From contig JAKSKC010000010.1 of the NCBI GenBank assembly GCA_024401945.1, positions 1 to 24,224 on the forward strand: 24,224 bases of DNA, given 5' to 3'. The stretch's first letter is position 1. Each line of letters opens with the position of its first letter. Source of the DNA: Bacteroidales bacterium (GTDB lineage: Bacteria > Bacteroidota > Bacteroidia > Bacteroidales > UBA932). This document shows positions 16,631 through 24,224 of this stretch, in pieces. Both the position numbers and the translations under genes were made by a program. The notes beneath the pieces were generated by a model, which ran no database searches, had not been told where the DNA came from, and saw only the letters and a program-made list of their open reading frames with translations.

Positions 16631-17941
16631 TTATTTTACAAGTTCACCGTATTTCTTTGAGATCTCAAGATACTTCTCGTCCGTATTCCTGAGACGGAAA
16701 GCCACGTCCTTGATAAGAGCGGCCACACCATTCTTGATCTCGGCGTCTCCGGTAACTTCAAAAGCCTTCTCGAGGGCAGGTACGGCCTGCTTGAGGGCCT
16801 TCTCCCACTCGTCAACAAGAGCATTGTACTTGTTGTTGTCCATCTCGTTCTGAGCCTTATCAGCATATCCGTCGGCAAGCTTGTTGAGAAGGAGTCCCTC
16901 TCCGAGATATCCCCACTCATAGTTTACATCGGTTGCCTGGCACTTTTTGTAAGCCTCGATGGCCTTTTCCATATCACCGATCTTCTCGTAAGCCTGTCCC
17001 TTTGCATAGAAAGGATAAGCTGATGCAGGATTCTTGGCAACGGCCTCGTCGATGAGTGAGAACACTTCCTGAGGATCCTTGCCGGTAGAAAGGTACTGCT
17101 GGATGAGGAGAAGGAGGATGTCGGTGTTCTGAGGAAGGATTGAGTAACCCTCCCTGAGGATTGCGAAGACATCATCATCGCGTCCTTCCTTCTGGGCCAG
17201 GTCTGCGAGTCTGATGAATACAGCACCGTTTGTACCGTAATATTTGTTTGACTTGCACTGCTCGAAGCACTTCCTTGCAGTAGCATTGTCATCGGCGAAT
17301 GTTGCTGAAAGACCTGCGTTGAAGATTGACATCGTGTCAAGCTGGTTAAGAGGAGCACCTGCCTTTGCGTCAACTACCTTGAGGAATTTGGCTGAAGCTG
17401 CAGCGAAATCATTGAGGTAGTATGAGTTGGAAGCCTCTACAAGATATTTTTCAGCGATAGCGTTGACAGCCTCACCGATCTTGGCGGTGTTCTTGCCCTT
17501 TTCGTCAAGTGAAAGAGCCTTGGCATATGCCTCGAGAGCCTTGTCGAGTGCGTTCTCAAGGACAGGCTTTGATGCAACTATGATGTCCACCTGACCGTTG
17601 GCATTGATATACATATCGACGAACTGGTAAGATTCCTTGGTATATTCGGCGCCACCGAGGTTCACACTCTCTGTAGAAAGAGGCTGAAGGTTGTTGAGCA
17701 CGAGCTTGCGCTGTGTAGCGTCCATTCCTACGAGGACATTTCCGAATGGAGCGTCGTGTGCAGCCACATAAGCCTGTCCGAGTTTCATCCAGGTAGCAGG
17801 GTTTGCAGCTTTCTTAGGGTTCTGAATGTCTGCCTGAGCTTTCTCAAGGGCGCTCTTTGCGGCTGCAACTGCCTTTGCATCCTGTGCGTTTGCACTGAAT
17901 ACCGATGCAAGAAGAGCCAGTGTCAGAAGTAATTTTTTCAT
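16631..17941 (-). CDS. Exported tetratricopeptide-repeat protein
   Basis: A 436-residue protein with a signal peptide (MKKLLLTLALLASVFSANAQ), so it is periplasmic. The mature part is almost entirely helical and Ala/Lys/Asp-rich. TPR-type helix pairs are clear at LNQLDTMSIFNAGLSATFADDNATARKCFEQC, VFIRLADLAQKEGRDDDVFAILREGYSILPQN and PASAYPFYAKGQAYEKIGDMEKAIEAYKKC; the last is the best match to the TPR consensus. A segment VGMDATQRKLVLNNLQPLS and ESYQFVDMYINANGQVDI lies between the first helices and the repeats. TPR proteins act as protein-binding scaffolds; the partner is unknown. It starts 13 nt after gyrA ends with no promoter between them, so it is probably co-transcribed with gyrA. Confidence 0.85.
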   Translation of the reverse strand: MKKLLLTLALLASVFSANAQDAKAVAAAKSALEKAQADIQNPKKAANPATWMKLGQAYVAAHDAPFGNVLVGMDATQRKLVLNNLQPLSTESVNLGGAEYTKESYQFVDMYINANGQVDIIVASKPVLENALDKALEAYAKALSLDEKGKNTAKIGEAVNAIAEKYLVEASNSYYLNDFAAASAKFLKVVDAKAGAPLNQLDTMSIFNAGLSATFADDNATARKCFEQCKSNKYYGTNGAVFIRLADLAQKEGRDDDVFAILREGYSILPQNTDILLLLIQQYLSTGKDPQEVFSLIDEAVAKNPASAYPFYAKGQAYEKIGDMEKAIEAYKKCQATDVNYEWGYLGEGLLLNKLADGYADKAQNEMDNNKYNALVDEWEKALKQAVPALEKAFEVTGDAEIKNGVAALIKDVAFRLRNTDEKYLEISKKYGELVK

Positions 17942-17953
17942 AACTGTGATTTA

Positions 17954-20479
17954 TTATTGTTGTTCATTATTATTCTCTGTTTCGGAGGATTCCTGAGTCT
18001 CAGGCTGTTCCTCGCTCTTTGCAACCGCAGAAACCGCAGCGATGCTGTCGTTCTCCCTGATGTTGATCAGTCTCACTCCCTGGGTCGCCCTTCCGGCCAC
18101 CCTGATGTCGGTTACAGCCATCCTGATGACTATGCCGGACTGATTGATTATCATAAGGTCGTTCTCGGCCGTCACGTTCTTGATTGCAACAACCGGACCA
18201 GTCTTGTCGGTGATGTTCAATGTCTTGACGCCCTTGCTGCCTCTCGCGGTCAGTCTGTAATCCTCGGGATCGGAACGCTTGCCATATCCGTTTTCGCTGA
18301 CTACCAATATTGTATGGTCTGCTGCGTGTTCGTCCGAAGGATTGTAGGTAACAACGCCTACCACCTCATCTCCCTCATCGAGATTGATACCCCTGACACC
18401 GGTTGCAGTCCTTCCCATCGCCCTGAGGTCGCTTTCCTCGAAACGGACGCAGCGTCCTGCGCGGGCGGCTATCATTATCTGCTCGCTGCCATTGGTGAGC
18501 ACAGCGTCGAGAAGGGCGTCATCCTCACGGATATTGAGTGCTATTATACCCTTGTTGGCGCTCCTGCTGTTTGAATAATCGGACAGGCTGGTCTTCTTGA
18601 TGACACCCTTCTTGGACACAAGGGTCACATAATGGCTGTCGGTGTATTCCCTGTCCTCGATCTTTGCAGCATTGAGGTAGGTCCTGATCCTGTCATCCGG
18701 TTCGATGTTGAGCATATTCTGCACCGCGCGGCCCTTGGAGGTCTTGGTTCCCTCAGGAAGTTCATAGACCTTGAGCCTGTAGCACTTGCCCTGCTCGGTG
18801 AAGAACAGCATCGTGGAGTGCATGTTGGCCACATAGATATGCTCGATGAAATCCTCATCCCTGGTGGCGCTTCCCTTCATTCCGACACCGCCTCTGTTCT
18901 GGGTGCGGAACTCGCTGAGCGCCGTCCTCTTGATATATCCCATATGGGAGATGGTTATGACGACATCCTCGTCAGCGTAGAAGTCTTCAGGGTTGAACTC
19001 CCCTGCCGCCATCGTGATCTCGGTGCGGCGCGGGTCTCCGAACCTGGCCTTGAGGCCCATCGACTCCTGCTTGACGATGTTGAGCTGCTCGGTCTCGCTT
19101 GAGAGTATCTCCTGGCAGCGGGCTATGAATTTCTCCAGTTCGTCGAACTCGGCCTGGAGCTTCTCCTTCTCGAGTCCGGTGAGCTGACGCAGACGCATCT
19201 CGACTATTGCAGCAGCCTGAAGCTCGGAGAAGCCGAACGCGGCTATAAGGGAACTCTTGGCCTCGTCTATGTTGGCCGATTTCTTTATGATGGCGATGAT
19301 TTCGTCGATCACGTCTATGGCCTTGAGCAGACCTTCGAGGATATGAGCCCTCCTCTGGGCCTTCTCGAGTTCGAAACGGGTGCGGCGGACAACCACTCCG
19401 TGGCGGAAATCCACGAAATTGGCTATGATCTCCTTGAGTGAGAGCGTACGCGGACGGCCGTCCACAAGGGCCACGTTGTTTATCGAGAAGCTGGACTGCA
19501 GGGCAGTGTACTTGAAGAGGGTGTTGAGCACCACGTTGGCGTTGGCATCCTTCTTAAGATAGAACACTATGCGGATTCCCTCCCTGCTGCTGAGTTCCTT
19601 GATATCGGAAATCCCTTCAATTCTCTTTTCATTGACCATCTCGCCGATACGCTTGATCATATCGGCCTTGTTGACCATATACGGTATCTCCGTCACCACG
19701 ATGGACTCACGCCCGTTCTCGTGCTCCTCTATCTCGGTCTTGGCCCTTATCACCACCCGGCCCCTGCCGGTCGTATAGGCGTCAACGATTCCCTGACGGC
19801 CCATAATGATTCCCCCGGTAGGGAAATCAGGTCCCTTGATGTGCTGCATCAGACCTTCGGTGTCGATGTCCGGATTGTCTATGAATGCGCAGATGGCGTC
19901 ACAGCATTCACCAAGATTGTGCGGTGCCATGTTGGTGGCCATACCTACGGCAATACCGGCCGAACCGTTGAGCAGCAGGAGCGGAGCCTTCGTAGGAAGC
20001 ACGGTAGGTTCCGTGAGGGAGTCATCGAAATTCGGCTGGAAATCGACCGTGTTCTTGTCAAGGTCGCAGAGGACATCCTCCGTCATCTTCTCCAGCTTCG
20101 CTTCGGTATATCTCATCGCCGCCACCGGATCTCCGTCCATGGAACCGAAGTTTCCCTGGCCGAACACCAGCGGATATCTCTGGTTCCAGTTCTGCGCAAG
20201 CCTCGACATGGCATCGTAAACGCTGCTGTCCCCGTGAGGATGGAACTTACCCAGGACCTCGCCGACGATACGGGCGGATTTCTTCGTCTGACCGCCGTAG
20301 CTCAATCCAAGACCGTCCATTCCGAAAAGCACCCTCCTCTGAACCGGTTTAAGCCCGTCCCTCACGTCAGGAAGTGCACGTGACACAATGACAGACATCG
20401 AGTAGTCGATGTACGCGCTGCGCATTTCCCTGTCAATCTCTACCGGTTCAATCAAACCGCGAACTACTTCTTCCTCCAT
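17954..20479 (-). CDS. gyrA: DNA gyrase subunit A
   Basis: This 841-residue subunit cuts and rejoins DNA so that gyrase can introduce negative supercoils. The breakage-reunion domain opens with [29 protein letters not shown]. Catalytic Tyr124 lies in AAMRYTEA. The quinolone-resistance region reads [12 protein letters not shown], with Ser85 and Asp89 at the positions of E. coli Ser83 and Asp87, so no resistance change is seen. The GyrA box at the start of the C-terminal domain is present as QNRGGVG. This supports GyrA rather than ParC, and six blade-like repeats follow (e.g. [16 protein letters not shown]). The tail is acidic and Glu/Gln/Asn-rich ([19 protein letters not shown]). A TAAATTTG -7 box lies upstream. 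Confidence 0.97.
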   Translation of the reverse strand: MEEEVVRGLIEPVEIDREMRSAYIDYSMSVIVSRALPDVRDGLKPVQRRVLFGMDGLGLSYGGQTKKSARIVGEVLGKFHPHGDSSVYDAMSRLAQNWNQRYPLVFGQGNFGSMDGDPVAAMRYTEAKLEKMTEDVLCDLDKNTVDFQPNFDDSLTEPTVLPTKAPLLLLNGSAGIAVGMATNMAPHNLGECCDAICAFIDNPDIDTEGLMQHIKGPDFPTGGIIMGRQGIVDAYTTGRGRVVIRAKTEIEEHENGRESIVVTEIPYMVNKADMIKRIGEMVNEKRIEGISDIKELSSREGIRIVFYLKKDANANVVLNTLFKYTALQSSFSINNVALVDGRPRTLSLKEIIANFVDFRHGVVVRRTRFELEKAQRRAHILEGLLKAIDVIDEIIAIIKKSANIDEAKSSLIAAFGFSELQAAAIVEMRLRQLTGLEKEKLQAEFDELEKFIARCQEILSSETEQLNIVKQESMGLKARFGDPRRTEITMAAGEFNPEDFYADEDVVITISHMGYIKRTALSEFRTQNRGGVGMKGSATRDEDFIEHIYVANMHSTMLFFTEQGKCYRLKVYELPEGTKTSKGRAVQNMLNIEPDDRIRTYLNAAKIEDREYTDSHYVTLVSKKGVIKKTSLSDYSNSRSANKGIIALNIREDDALLDAVLTNGSEQIMIAARAGRCVRFEESDLRAMGRTATGVRGINLDEGDEVVGVVTYNPSDEHAADHTILVVSENGYGKRSDPEDYRLTARGSKGVKTLNITDKTGPVVAIKNVTAENDLMIINQSGIVIRMAVTDIRVAGRATQGVRLINIRENDSIAAVSAVAKSEEQPETQESSETENNNEQQ

Positions 20480-20515
20480 ATATGCAATACTGTTTTTGTA
20501 CTTTTGTCAATCTTG

Positions 20516-20523
20516 CAAATTTA
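20516..20523 (-). promoter_or_regulatory. -7 box of gyrA
   Basis: The minus strand reads TAAATTTG, matching TAnnTTTG, with a leader of about 30 nt before the ATG at 20479. The leader contains one of two copies of a 14-nt direct repeat shared with the divergent promoter. Confidence 0.6.
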
Positions 20524-20546
20524 GTTAAAAAATCCGATTTATTTTG

Positions 20547-20554
20547 TACTTTTG
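20547..20554 (+). promoter_or_regulatory. -7 box of the Clp N-domain gene
   Basis: TACTTTTG matches TAnnTTTG and lies 21 nt before the ATG at 20576. It is inside the second copy (20542-20555) of a 14-nt repeat whose first copy (20494-20507) contains the same -7-like sequence. Confidence 0.6.
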
Positions 20555-20575
20555 TGCATATTTTTACAAAGTAAA

Positions 20576-21085
20576 ATGGAGATTTCCGAAGAGTTCAGAA
20601 CCATCATTGTCCTGGCAAGGGAAGAGGCGATGAGGACAGGCTGCTATTCCATCACACCGGACCACATCGTGCTCGGCATTCTGCGCCACGCTGACAACCG
20701 CGCATGCAGGATACTGTCCGAACTCGGAATCAATCCCGAGGAGCTGAGGAGACATATAGAAATGTTCTTCTTCCATCCGCGCAGCATCCCTTATCAGGAA
20801 GAGGAGAAGGTGCTTCTGACAAGCGAGTCCGAGAGTCTTCTGAAAAGGGCCTACGTCGAAACCACTGACAACAATGACGGAAGTGTGAGAGCGGTACACT
20901 TATTGCTGGCGGTTTCACACTGTCCGGGCAGTGTCAGCAGGGACTTCCTCATGCACAGGGGAATCACTGCGGACAAGCTGAGAAGCCTCGCGGGAGGCAG
21001 CGGCACGGAAAGGACGGTCAGGACTCCGGCTGAGAGACGGATAATCGGGACCATAAGCATAAAGGCACCTGAATATTACAGTTAA
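20576..21085 (+). CDS. Stand-alone Clp N-terminal (R) domain protein
   Basis: A 169-residue cytoplasmic protein made of two Clp_N repeats, the substrate- and adaptor-binding module found at the front of ClpA/ClpC/ClpB. Repeat one is about residues 5-65 (FRTIIVLAREEAMRTGCYSITPDHIVLGIL). Repeat two is about 80-140 (LTSESESLLKRAYVET ... VRAVHLLLAVSHCPGS ... LMHRGITADKLRSL). The chain then ends in a short Arg-rich tail (ERTVRTPAERRIIGTISIKAPEYYS). No Walker motif or AAA+ remnant follows; the next gene begins 12 nt later. The ATG at 20576 fits the promoter better than the TTG at 20552. It could be an adaptor-like protein for a Clp unfoldase, or a remnant of clpC, but the frame is clean and complete. 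Confidence 0.82.
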   Translation: MEISEEFRTIIVLAREEAMRTGCYSITPDHIVLGILRHADNRACRILSELGINPEELRRHIEMFFFHPRSIPYQEEEKVLLTSESESLLKRAYVETTDNNDGSVRAVHLLLAVSHCPGSVSRDFLMHRGITADKLRSLAGGSGTERTVRTPAERRIIGTISIKAPEYYS

Positions 21086-21097
21086 ACCAAAGATATC

Positions 21098-22060
21098 ATG
21101 AAAAGATTCATAATCGCAGCGGCTGCATTGCTCTTCGCAATCTCAACGGTTTGCAGCGCCGAGGAACCTGTTCTCAAACCGAATAGCACACACAGATTCG
21201 CACAGAGGGACACCTGCGACCTCTACCTTGACATCTATAACCCGGCTGAAGGCAGCCAGACACATTTCGAGGGCATCCGCAAACCAACCATAATCTACAT
21301 CTTCGGAGGAGGGTTCAGGAACGGTGACAAGAGGGACAAGTACCTCGACCCTTTCTACAAGAGGATCGTCAATGAAGGATACACCCTGGTGGCAATCAAT
21401 TACCGCCTCGGTCTCAAGGATCCCGGCAAGGTCGGGATGAACGATAAATTCATCAAGAAGATGGACAACGCCATCGGAGTGGCTGTGGAGGATCTCTTCA
21501 GCGCCACGAACTGGCTCATTGAGAACGGAAGGAAATACGGCATCGACCCTGACCGTCTCGTGGTCGCGGGCGGCTCTGCAGGTGCCATCACGGCACTTCA
21601 GGCCGAATGGGAGATCTGCAACAGCGCACAGAGGGCGCAGCTGCTTCCGGGAGATTTCAACTATGCCGGCGTGGTTTCATACGCAGGGGCCATATTCTCA
21701 AAGGAAGGGGATGTGAAATTCGCAAAGGAGCCGTGCCCTATCCTGATGTTCCACGGTGTGGAGGACAAGATCGTGAAATATGACCAGATCTGGATGTTCA
21801 AAATCAGATTGGAAGGAAGCAACCAGATCGCAAGGACTCTCCAGAGAGAGGGATACAACTACCGGATTTACCGCTATCTGGACAGGGGACACGAGATTGC
21901 GATATCAAGCCTCAACAACTTCGACATCCTCCAGAACTTCATCGAGAACAACGTGATGCTCGGAACGAGCTACCTTGTGGACGCCACCGTATATGACCCG
22001 ACACTCCCGACCCCGGACTGGTCCAGGATCGACGTTTCCAAACTCTACGATGAGGAATAG
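21098..22060 (+). CDS. Exported alpha/beta-hydrolase (esterase-like)
   Basis: A 320-residue protein with a signal peptide (MKRFIIAAAALLFAISTVCSA), so it works in the periplasm. The core is an esterase/lipase-type alpha/beta hydrolase: oxyanion-hole motif IFGGGFRNG (about 68-76), nucleophile Ser160 in GGSAG, Asp223 in MFHGVEDKIV and His265 in LDRGHE. The triad is therefore complete and correctly ordered. INYRLG before a long insertion is also typical of the carboxylesterase and bacterial acyl-ester (hormone-sensitive lipase or BD-FAE-like) group. The substrate cannot be told; plant acyl esters or peptidyl esters are possible. The gene starts 12 nt after the Clp N-domain gene and ends 3 nt from the convergent nucleoside phosphorylase. 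Confidence 0.85.
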   Translation: MKRFIIAAAALLFAISTVCSAEEPVLKPNSTHRFAQRDTCDLYLDIYNPAEGSQTHFEGIRKPTIIYIFGGGFRNGDKRDKYLDPFYKRIVNEGYTLVAINYRLGLKDPGKVGMNDKFIKKMDNAIGVAVEDLFSATNWLIENGRKYGIDPDRLVVAGGSAGAITALQAEWEICNSAQRAQLLPGDFNYAGVVSYAGAIFSKEGDVKFAKEPCPILMFHGVEDKIVKYDQIWMFKIRLEGSNQIARTLQREGYNYRIYRYLDRGHEIAISSLNNFDILQNFIENNVMLGTSYLVDATVYDPTLPTPDWSRIDVSKLYDEE

Positions 22061-22063
22061 GGC

Positions 22064-22927
22064 CTAGAGCCTCTCAAGCGCGAGGAGGGCAAGTTTCTCC
22101 ATAAGTGGTTTGTAATCGGTATTTGCATCATGCAGGTACCGATTTGCTATTGCACAGCATATGGTGGCTGCTTCGTGTCCGAGTTTCCTGGCCATTCCGG
22201 CGAGGGCGGAACCCTCCATCTCGAAATTCAGGATGCGCAGTCCCCCGTAGGTGAAGGATTCGAAGTCCTTCAGCATATCGGGCATCGCGAGTCCCTGACG
22301 TACGCAGCGGCCCTGCGGCCCGTAGAAGCCCGGAGCCGAGACCGTCATCCCCTTGACCATGCAGTCATCGAAGCGGGACTCGATAAGACGGCTCGCCCTG
22401 ACGAAATACGGGTCTGCCAGCCTCCTGTTCCACCTGCAGTGCTCTACGAAAGCCTTCTCATAATCCGCAAGGCAGATTCCGTCCCTGCCTTCATACCAGT
22501 TGAGAAGTCCGTCGCAACCTATGGAGACACTGGAGAAGATATAGGTTCCTATCCTGATGTCAGCCTGGATGGCGCCGCAGGTCCCGATTCTGAGGATCTC
22601 CAGGGTCCTGTGCTCCGGTTTCTCCTCCCTCGTGGCGAAATCGATGTTTGCAAGGGCGTCGAGTTCGGTGGTTACAATATCGATGTTGTCCGTTCCTATC
22701 CCCGTGGAGAGCACGGTGACACGTTTTCCGGCGCTGTAGCCGGTCGCTGATACGAATTCACGGGAGGACGTCCTGCATTCCACGCTGTCCAGCAGTTCCG
22801 CAAAGAGTCCCACACGTGACGGGTCACCGACCAGAATCACCTTGTCGGCAAGCTGTTCCGGCCTCATATGCAGATGGAATACGCTTCCATCCGCATTGAT
22901 TATAAGTTCTGATTCAGGTATTCTCAT
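22064..22927 (-). CDS. Nucleoside phosphorylase, uridine-phosphorylase-like
   Basis: A 287-residue cytoplasmic enzyme of the PNP/UDP phosphorylase family, which splits nucleosides with phosphate into base and ribose-1-phosphate for salvage. Phosphate-binding GDPSRV (34-39) and STGIGTDNIDIV (74-85) are present. RIGTCGAIQ closely matches the uridine-phosphorylase motif RIGTTGAIQ. FEMEGSALAGM carries the Glu-Met-Glu ribose-binding block. Uridine is therefore the likeliest substrate, but the family changes specificity easily and no gene symbol is given. Its ATG overlaps the upstream DUF4293 stop as ATGA (22924-22927). It is the last gene of the LytTR operon. Confidence 0.88.
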   Translation of the reverse strand: MRIPESELIINADGSVFHLHMRPEQLADKVILVGDPSRVGLFAELLDSVECRTSSREFVSATGYSAGKRVTVLSTGIGTDNIDIVTTELDALANIDFATREEKPEHRTLEILRIGTCGAIQADIRIGTYIFSSVSIGCDGLLNWYEGRDGICLADYEKAFVEHCRWNRRLADPYFVRASRLIESRFDDCMVKGMTVSAPGFYGPQGRCVRQGLAMPDMLKDFESFTYGGLRILNFEMEGSALAGMARKLGHEAATICCAIANRYLHDANTDYKPLMEKLALLALERL

Positions 22928-23304
22928 TTCCTATTCCTTTTTGCTGCGCGGAGACGTCCCGCACTGCGTACAACAAGTTCATCGGATATCACGCCTCTGA
23001 CGGCAAGTACGTCAAGGATAACCGCAACTGCGGGAGCGACCATCGAATAATTGAACTTGACGGCCGCGTCGGCGCTGAAATAATCAAAAGCCATCCATAT
23101 CTGGAGTCCCAGGAGCACGCAGGCCCCGAAAATGAGGATGCGCATCTGAAGCATCCTGTGCCTGAACATGAAAATGGGGAGCAGATTGGCAAGGCAACCT
23201 GTCACGAACAGGACTATGAACGGAAGCCTGGCTACGAATGCCGCGCCCAGACCGGTGATCACGGCGGCCACGAGCATGTAAAGTGTTTGAATTCTCTGCC
23301 ACAT
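22924..23304 (-). CDS. DUF4293-like small membrane protein
   Basis: A 126-residue inner-membrane protein with four hydrophobic segments (about 8-25, 27-46, 56-74, 84-102) and a basic C-terminal tail (RLRAAKRNRK). The N-terminus WQRIQTLYML and the four-helix plan fit the Bacteroidota family DUF4293, of unknown function; this version is somewhat short. It starts 2 nt after the LytTR gene ends and overlaps the nucleoside phosphorylase start by 4 nt. All three are therefore probably made from one mRNA. Confidence 0.8.
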   Translation of the reverse strand: MWQRIQTLYMLVAAVITGLGAAFVARLPFIVLFVTGCLANLLPIFMFRHRMLQMRILIFGACVLLGLQIWMAFDYFSADAAVKFNYSMVAPAVAVILDVLAVRGVISDELVVRSAGRLRAAKRNRK

Positions 23305-23306
23305 AT

Positions 23307-24185
23307 CTATCTTGAGTTGAATTTTGACAAAACCGTTTCCTCGTAGGTCCTGGATACCGGTATCGGGTCTATCTCCTCCTCATCGAGGTCGAGCATATAT
23401 CCCCCGCGGTCCCTGGTCATAAGACGTACCTTGGTGATGTTGACGATGTATTTGCGGTGGCATCTCACCAGTTCACTGCCGGCGAAGCTGTCCTCCACTG
23501 TCTTCAGCTTGCACCTCAGCATATATTGTTTGAGTTCCCCCTTGCTGTTCTGGTACCACACCTTGAGGTAATTGTCGTCAGACTCCATGAACAGCAGGTT
23601 GGACAGGCTGACGGACAGCTTGATGAGGCCGTTGTTATCCGTCAGGGTTATCATCCGCTCCCTGTTCGGCCCCGGTTCGAGATCGCTGACGACGTTGCCG
23701 AAGTTGAGCAGGCGTATGGTGTTGTTCTTGTCGTTGACGGCAAAGTAAAGTCCGGCTATCACGTAAGGGATTCCGAGTGAAAGGCTGAGGTAGAGCACCG
23801 AGCCGGCGAAAAGTCTCTCGACCGGCAGGTCTCCTGTCTTGAGTATGCCCAGCCTGCCGCCCTCCACCGTGGACAGCGTATAAAGGGAGGCTATCAGCAC
23901 TACTTCGGCGAAACACCACAGGATGTATGTCAGGAAAGTCATCATCATCCTGTCCTTCAAGGCATACATGAGGCGCTTGCTCAGGGAGACCACCAGTACG
24001 GACAGGACGAAGAAAATGAGAGTGACAAGGAAAAGCTCCATCAGGGAGAGTCCGAACCAGACGTTGTTGGTGAAAGGTAGCGACAGGAGAAGAAGCACGA
24101 GGGAGAACAGCGCCGTGAAAACCACGGTTGAAATAAGCTGGAACTTTCCGAGCATATATTCAGGCAGCCTATCGTAAAGCGACAT
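23307..24185 (-). CDS. Membrane-anchored LytTR transcriptional regulator
   Basis: A 292-residue protein with four N-terminal membrane segments (about 14-38, 43-68, 82-105, 122-150) and a C-terminal LytTR DNA-binding domain (about 188-290). The latter shows LSNLLFMESDDNYLKVWY, MLRCKLKTVED, VRCHRKYIVNI (240-250) and the closing DPIPVSRTYEE. There is no response-regulator receiver domain, so this is a one-component, membrane-tethered regulator whose signal is sensed in or near the membrane. It heads an operon with DUF4293 and a nucleoside phosphorylase. The start ATG at 24185 lies 21 nt after the -7 box. Confidence 0.88.
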   Translation of the reverse strand: MSLYDRLPEYMLGKFQLISTVVFTALFSLVLLLLSLPFTNNVWFGLSLMELFLVTLIFFVLSVLVVSLSKRLMYALKDRMMMTFLTYILWCFAEVVLIASLYTLSTVEGGRLGILKTGDLPVERLFAGSVLYLSLSLGIPYVIAGLYFAVNDKNNTIRLLNFGNVVSDLEPGPNRERMITLTDNNGLIKLSVSLSNLLFMESDDNYLKVWYQNSKGELKQYMLRCKLKTVEDSFAGSELVRCHRKYIVNITKVRLMTRDRGGYMLDLDEEEIDPIPVSRTYEETVLSKFNSR

Positions 24186-24205
24186 GGATTTTCTCTCCCG
24201 GAAAG

Positions 24206-24213
24206 CAAATATA
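24206..24213 (-). promoter_or_regulatory. -7 box of the LytTR operon
   Basis: The minus strand reads TATATTTG, an exact TAnnTTTG match. Any -33 element would lie at or beyond the window edge. Confidence 0.6.
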
Positions 24214-24224
24214 CACTTTTTTCG

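Noticed and set aside
19721..20383. Open frame of 220 codons on the plus strand
   Set aside because: It is antisense to the highly conserved gyrA breakage-reunion domain; the length follows from gyrA codon use.
20552..20575. TTG start for the Clp N-domain gene
   Set aside because: It lies inside the -7 box at 20547-20554.
22130..22750. Open frame of 206 codons on the plus strand
   Set aside because: It is antisense to the nucleoside phosphorylase, which has all family motifs.
1..24224. tRNA or rRNA genes, CRISPR arrays, insertion sequences, phage genes
   Set aside because: No cloverleaf, repeat-spacer array, transposase or integrase motif was seen, and almost all bases are accounted for by ordinary genes.

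Overview
The window comes from a member of the Bacteroidota, most likely the order Bacteroidales. Most upstream regions carry the Bacteroidota -7 promoter element TAnnTTTG, starts have A/T-rich leaders and few Shine-Dalgarno sites, and several families present (DUF4293, DUF6175-like, membrane-anchored AraC and LytTR regulators) are typical of this phylum. The genes gmk-nadD, dnaK, leuS, phoH and gyrA mark it as chromosomal. I found no tRNA, rRNA, CRISPR array, insertion sequence, phage gene or attachment site, and no gene-free stretch longer than about 120 bases.

Layout. (1) 1-978, plus strand: the 3' part of gmk (guanylate kinase) joined by an ATGA overlap to nadD. (2) 982-5818, minus strand: a tight six-gene operon in which every product is exported and none has an assigned function. 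It contains two small paralogous LPP20-like proteins, an outer-membrane beta-barrel, a DUF6175/CsgG-like protein, a helical-repeat protein and a 442-residue protein. This is the best candidate for an undescribed envelope system. (3) 5871-7911: dnaK with a clear intrinsic terminator, a perfect CTGACA-N3-TGTCAG palindrome upstream, and no housekeeping -7 box. (4) 7959-8648, plus: an RluA-family pseudouridine synthase. (5) 8635-15629, minus: a degenerate M28-peptidase/TonB-C fusion, leuS and two tandem YitT-family membrane proteins in one apparent operon, then a membrane-anchored AraC regulator with its own promoter and an 11-bp inverted repeat. (6) 15689-16627, plus: a PhoH-family ATPase. (7) 16631-20479, minus: gyrA followed by an exported TPR protein. 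(8) 20576-22060, plus: a stand-alone Clp N-domain protein divergent from gyrA, then an exported alpha/beta hydrolase. (9) 22064-24185, minus: a membrane LytTR regulator, a DUF4293 protein and a uridine-phosphorylase-like enzyme in one operon.

How the genes fit together. Housekeeping genes (nucleotide and NAD synthesis, translation, topology, protein folding) are interleaved with envelope and membrane proteins of unknown role. Packing is extreme: three of the four convergent gene pairs are separated by exactly 3 nt and the fourth overlaps by 14 bp. Many genes on the same strand overlap by 1-26 nt or sit 2-13 nt apart. Regulation rests on short intergenic promoters and on two membrane-tethered one-component regulators.
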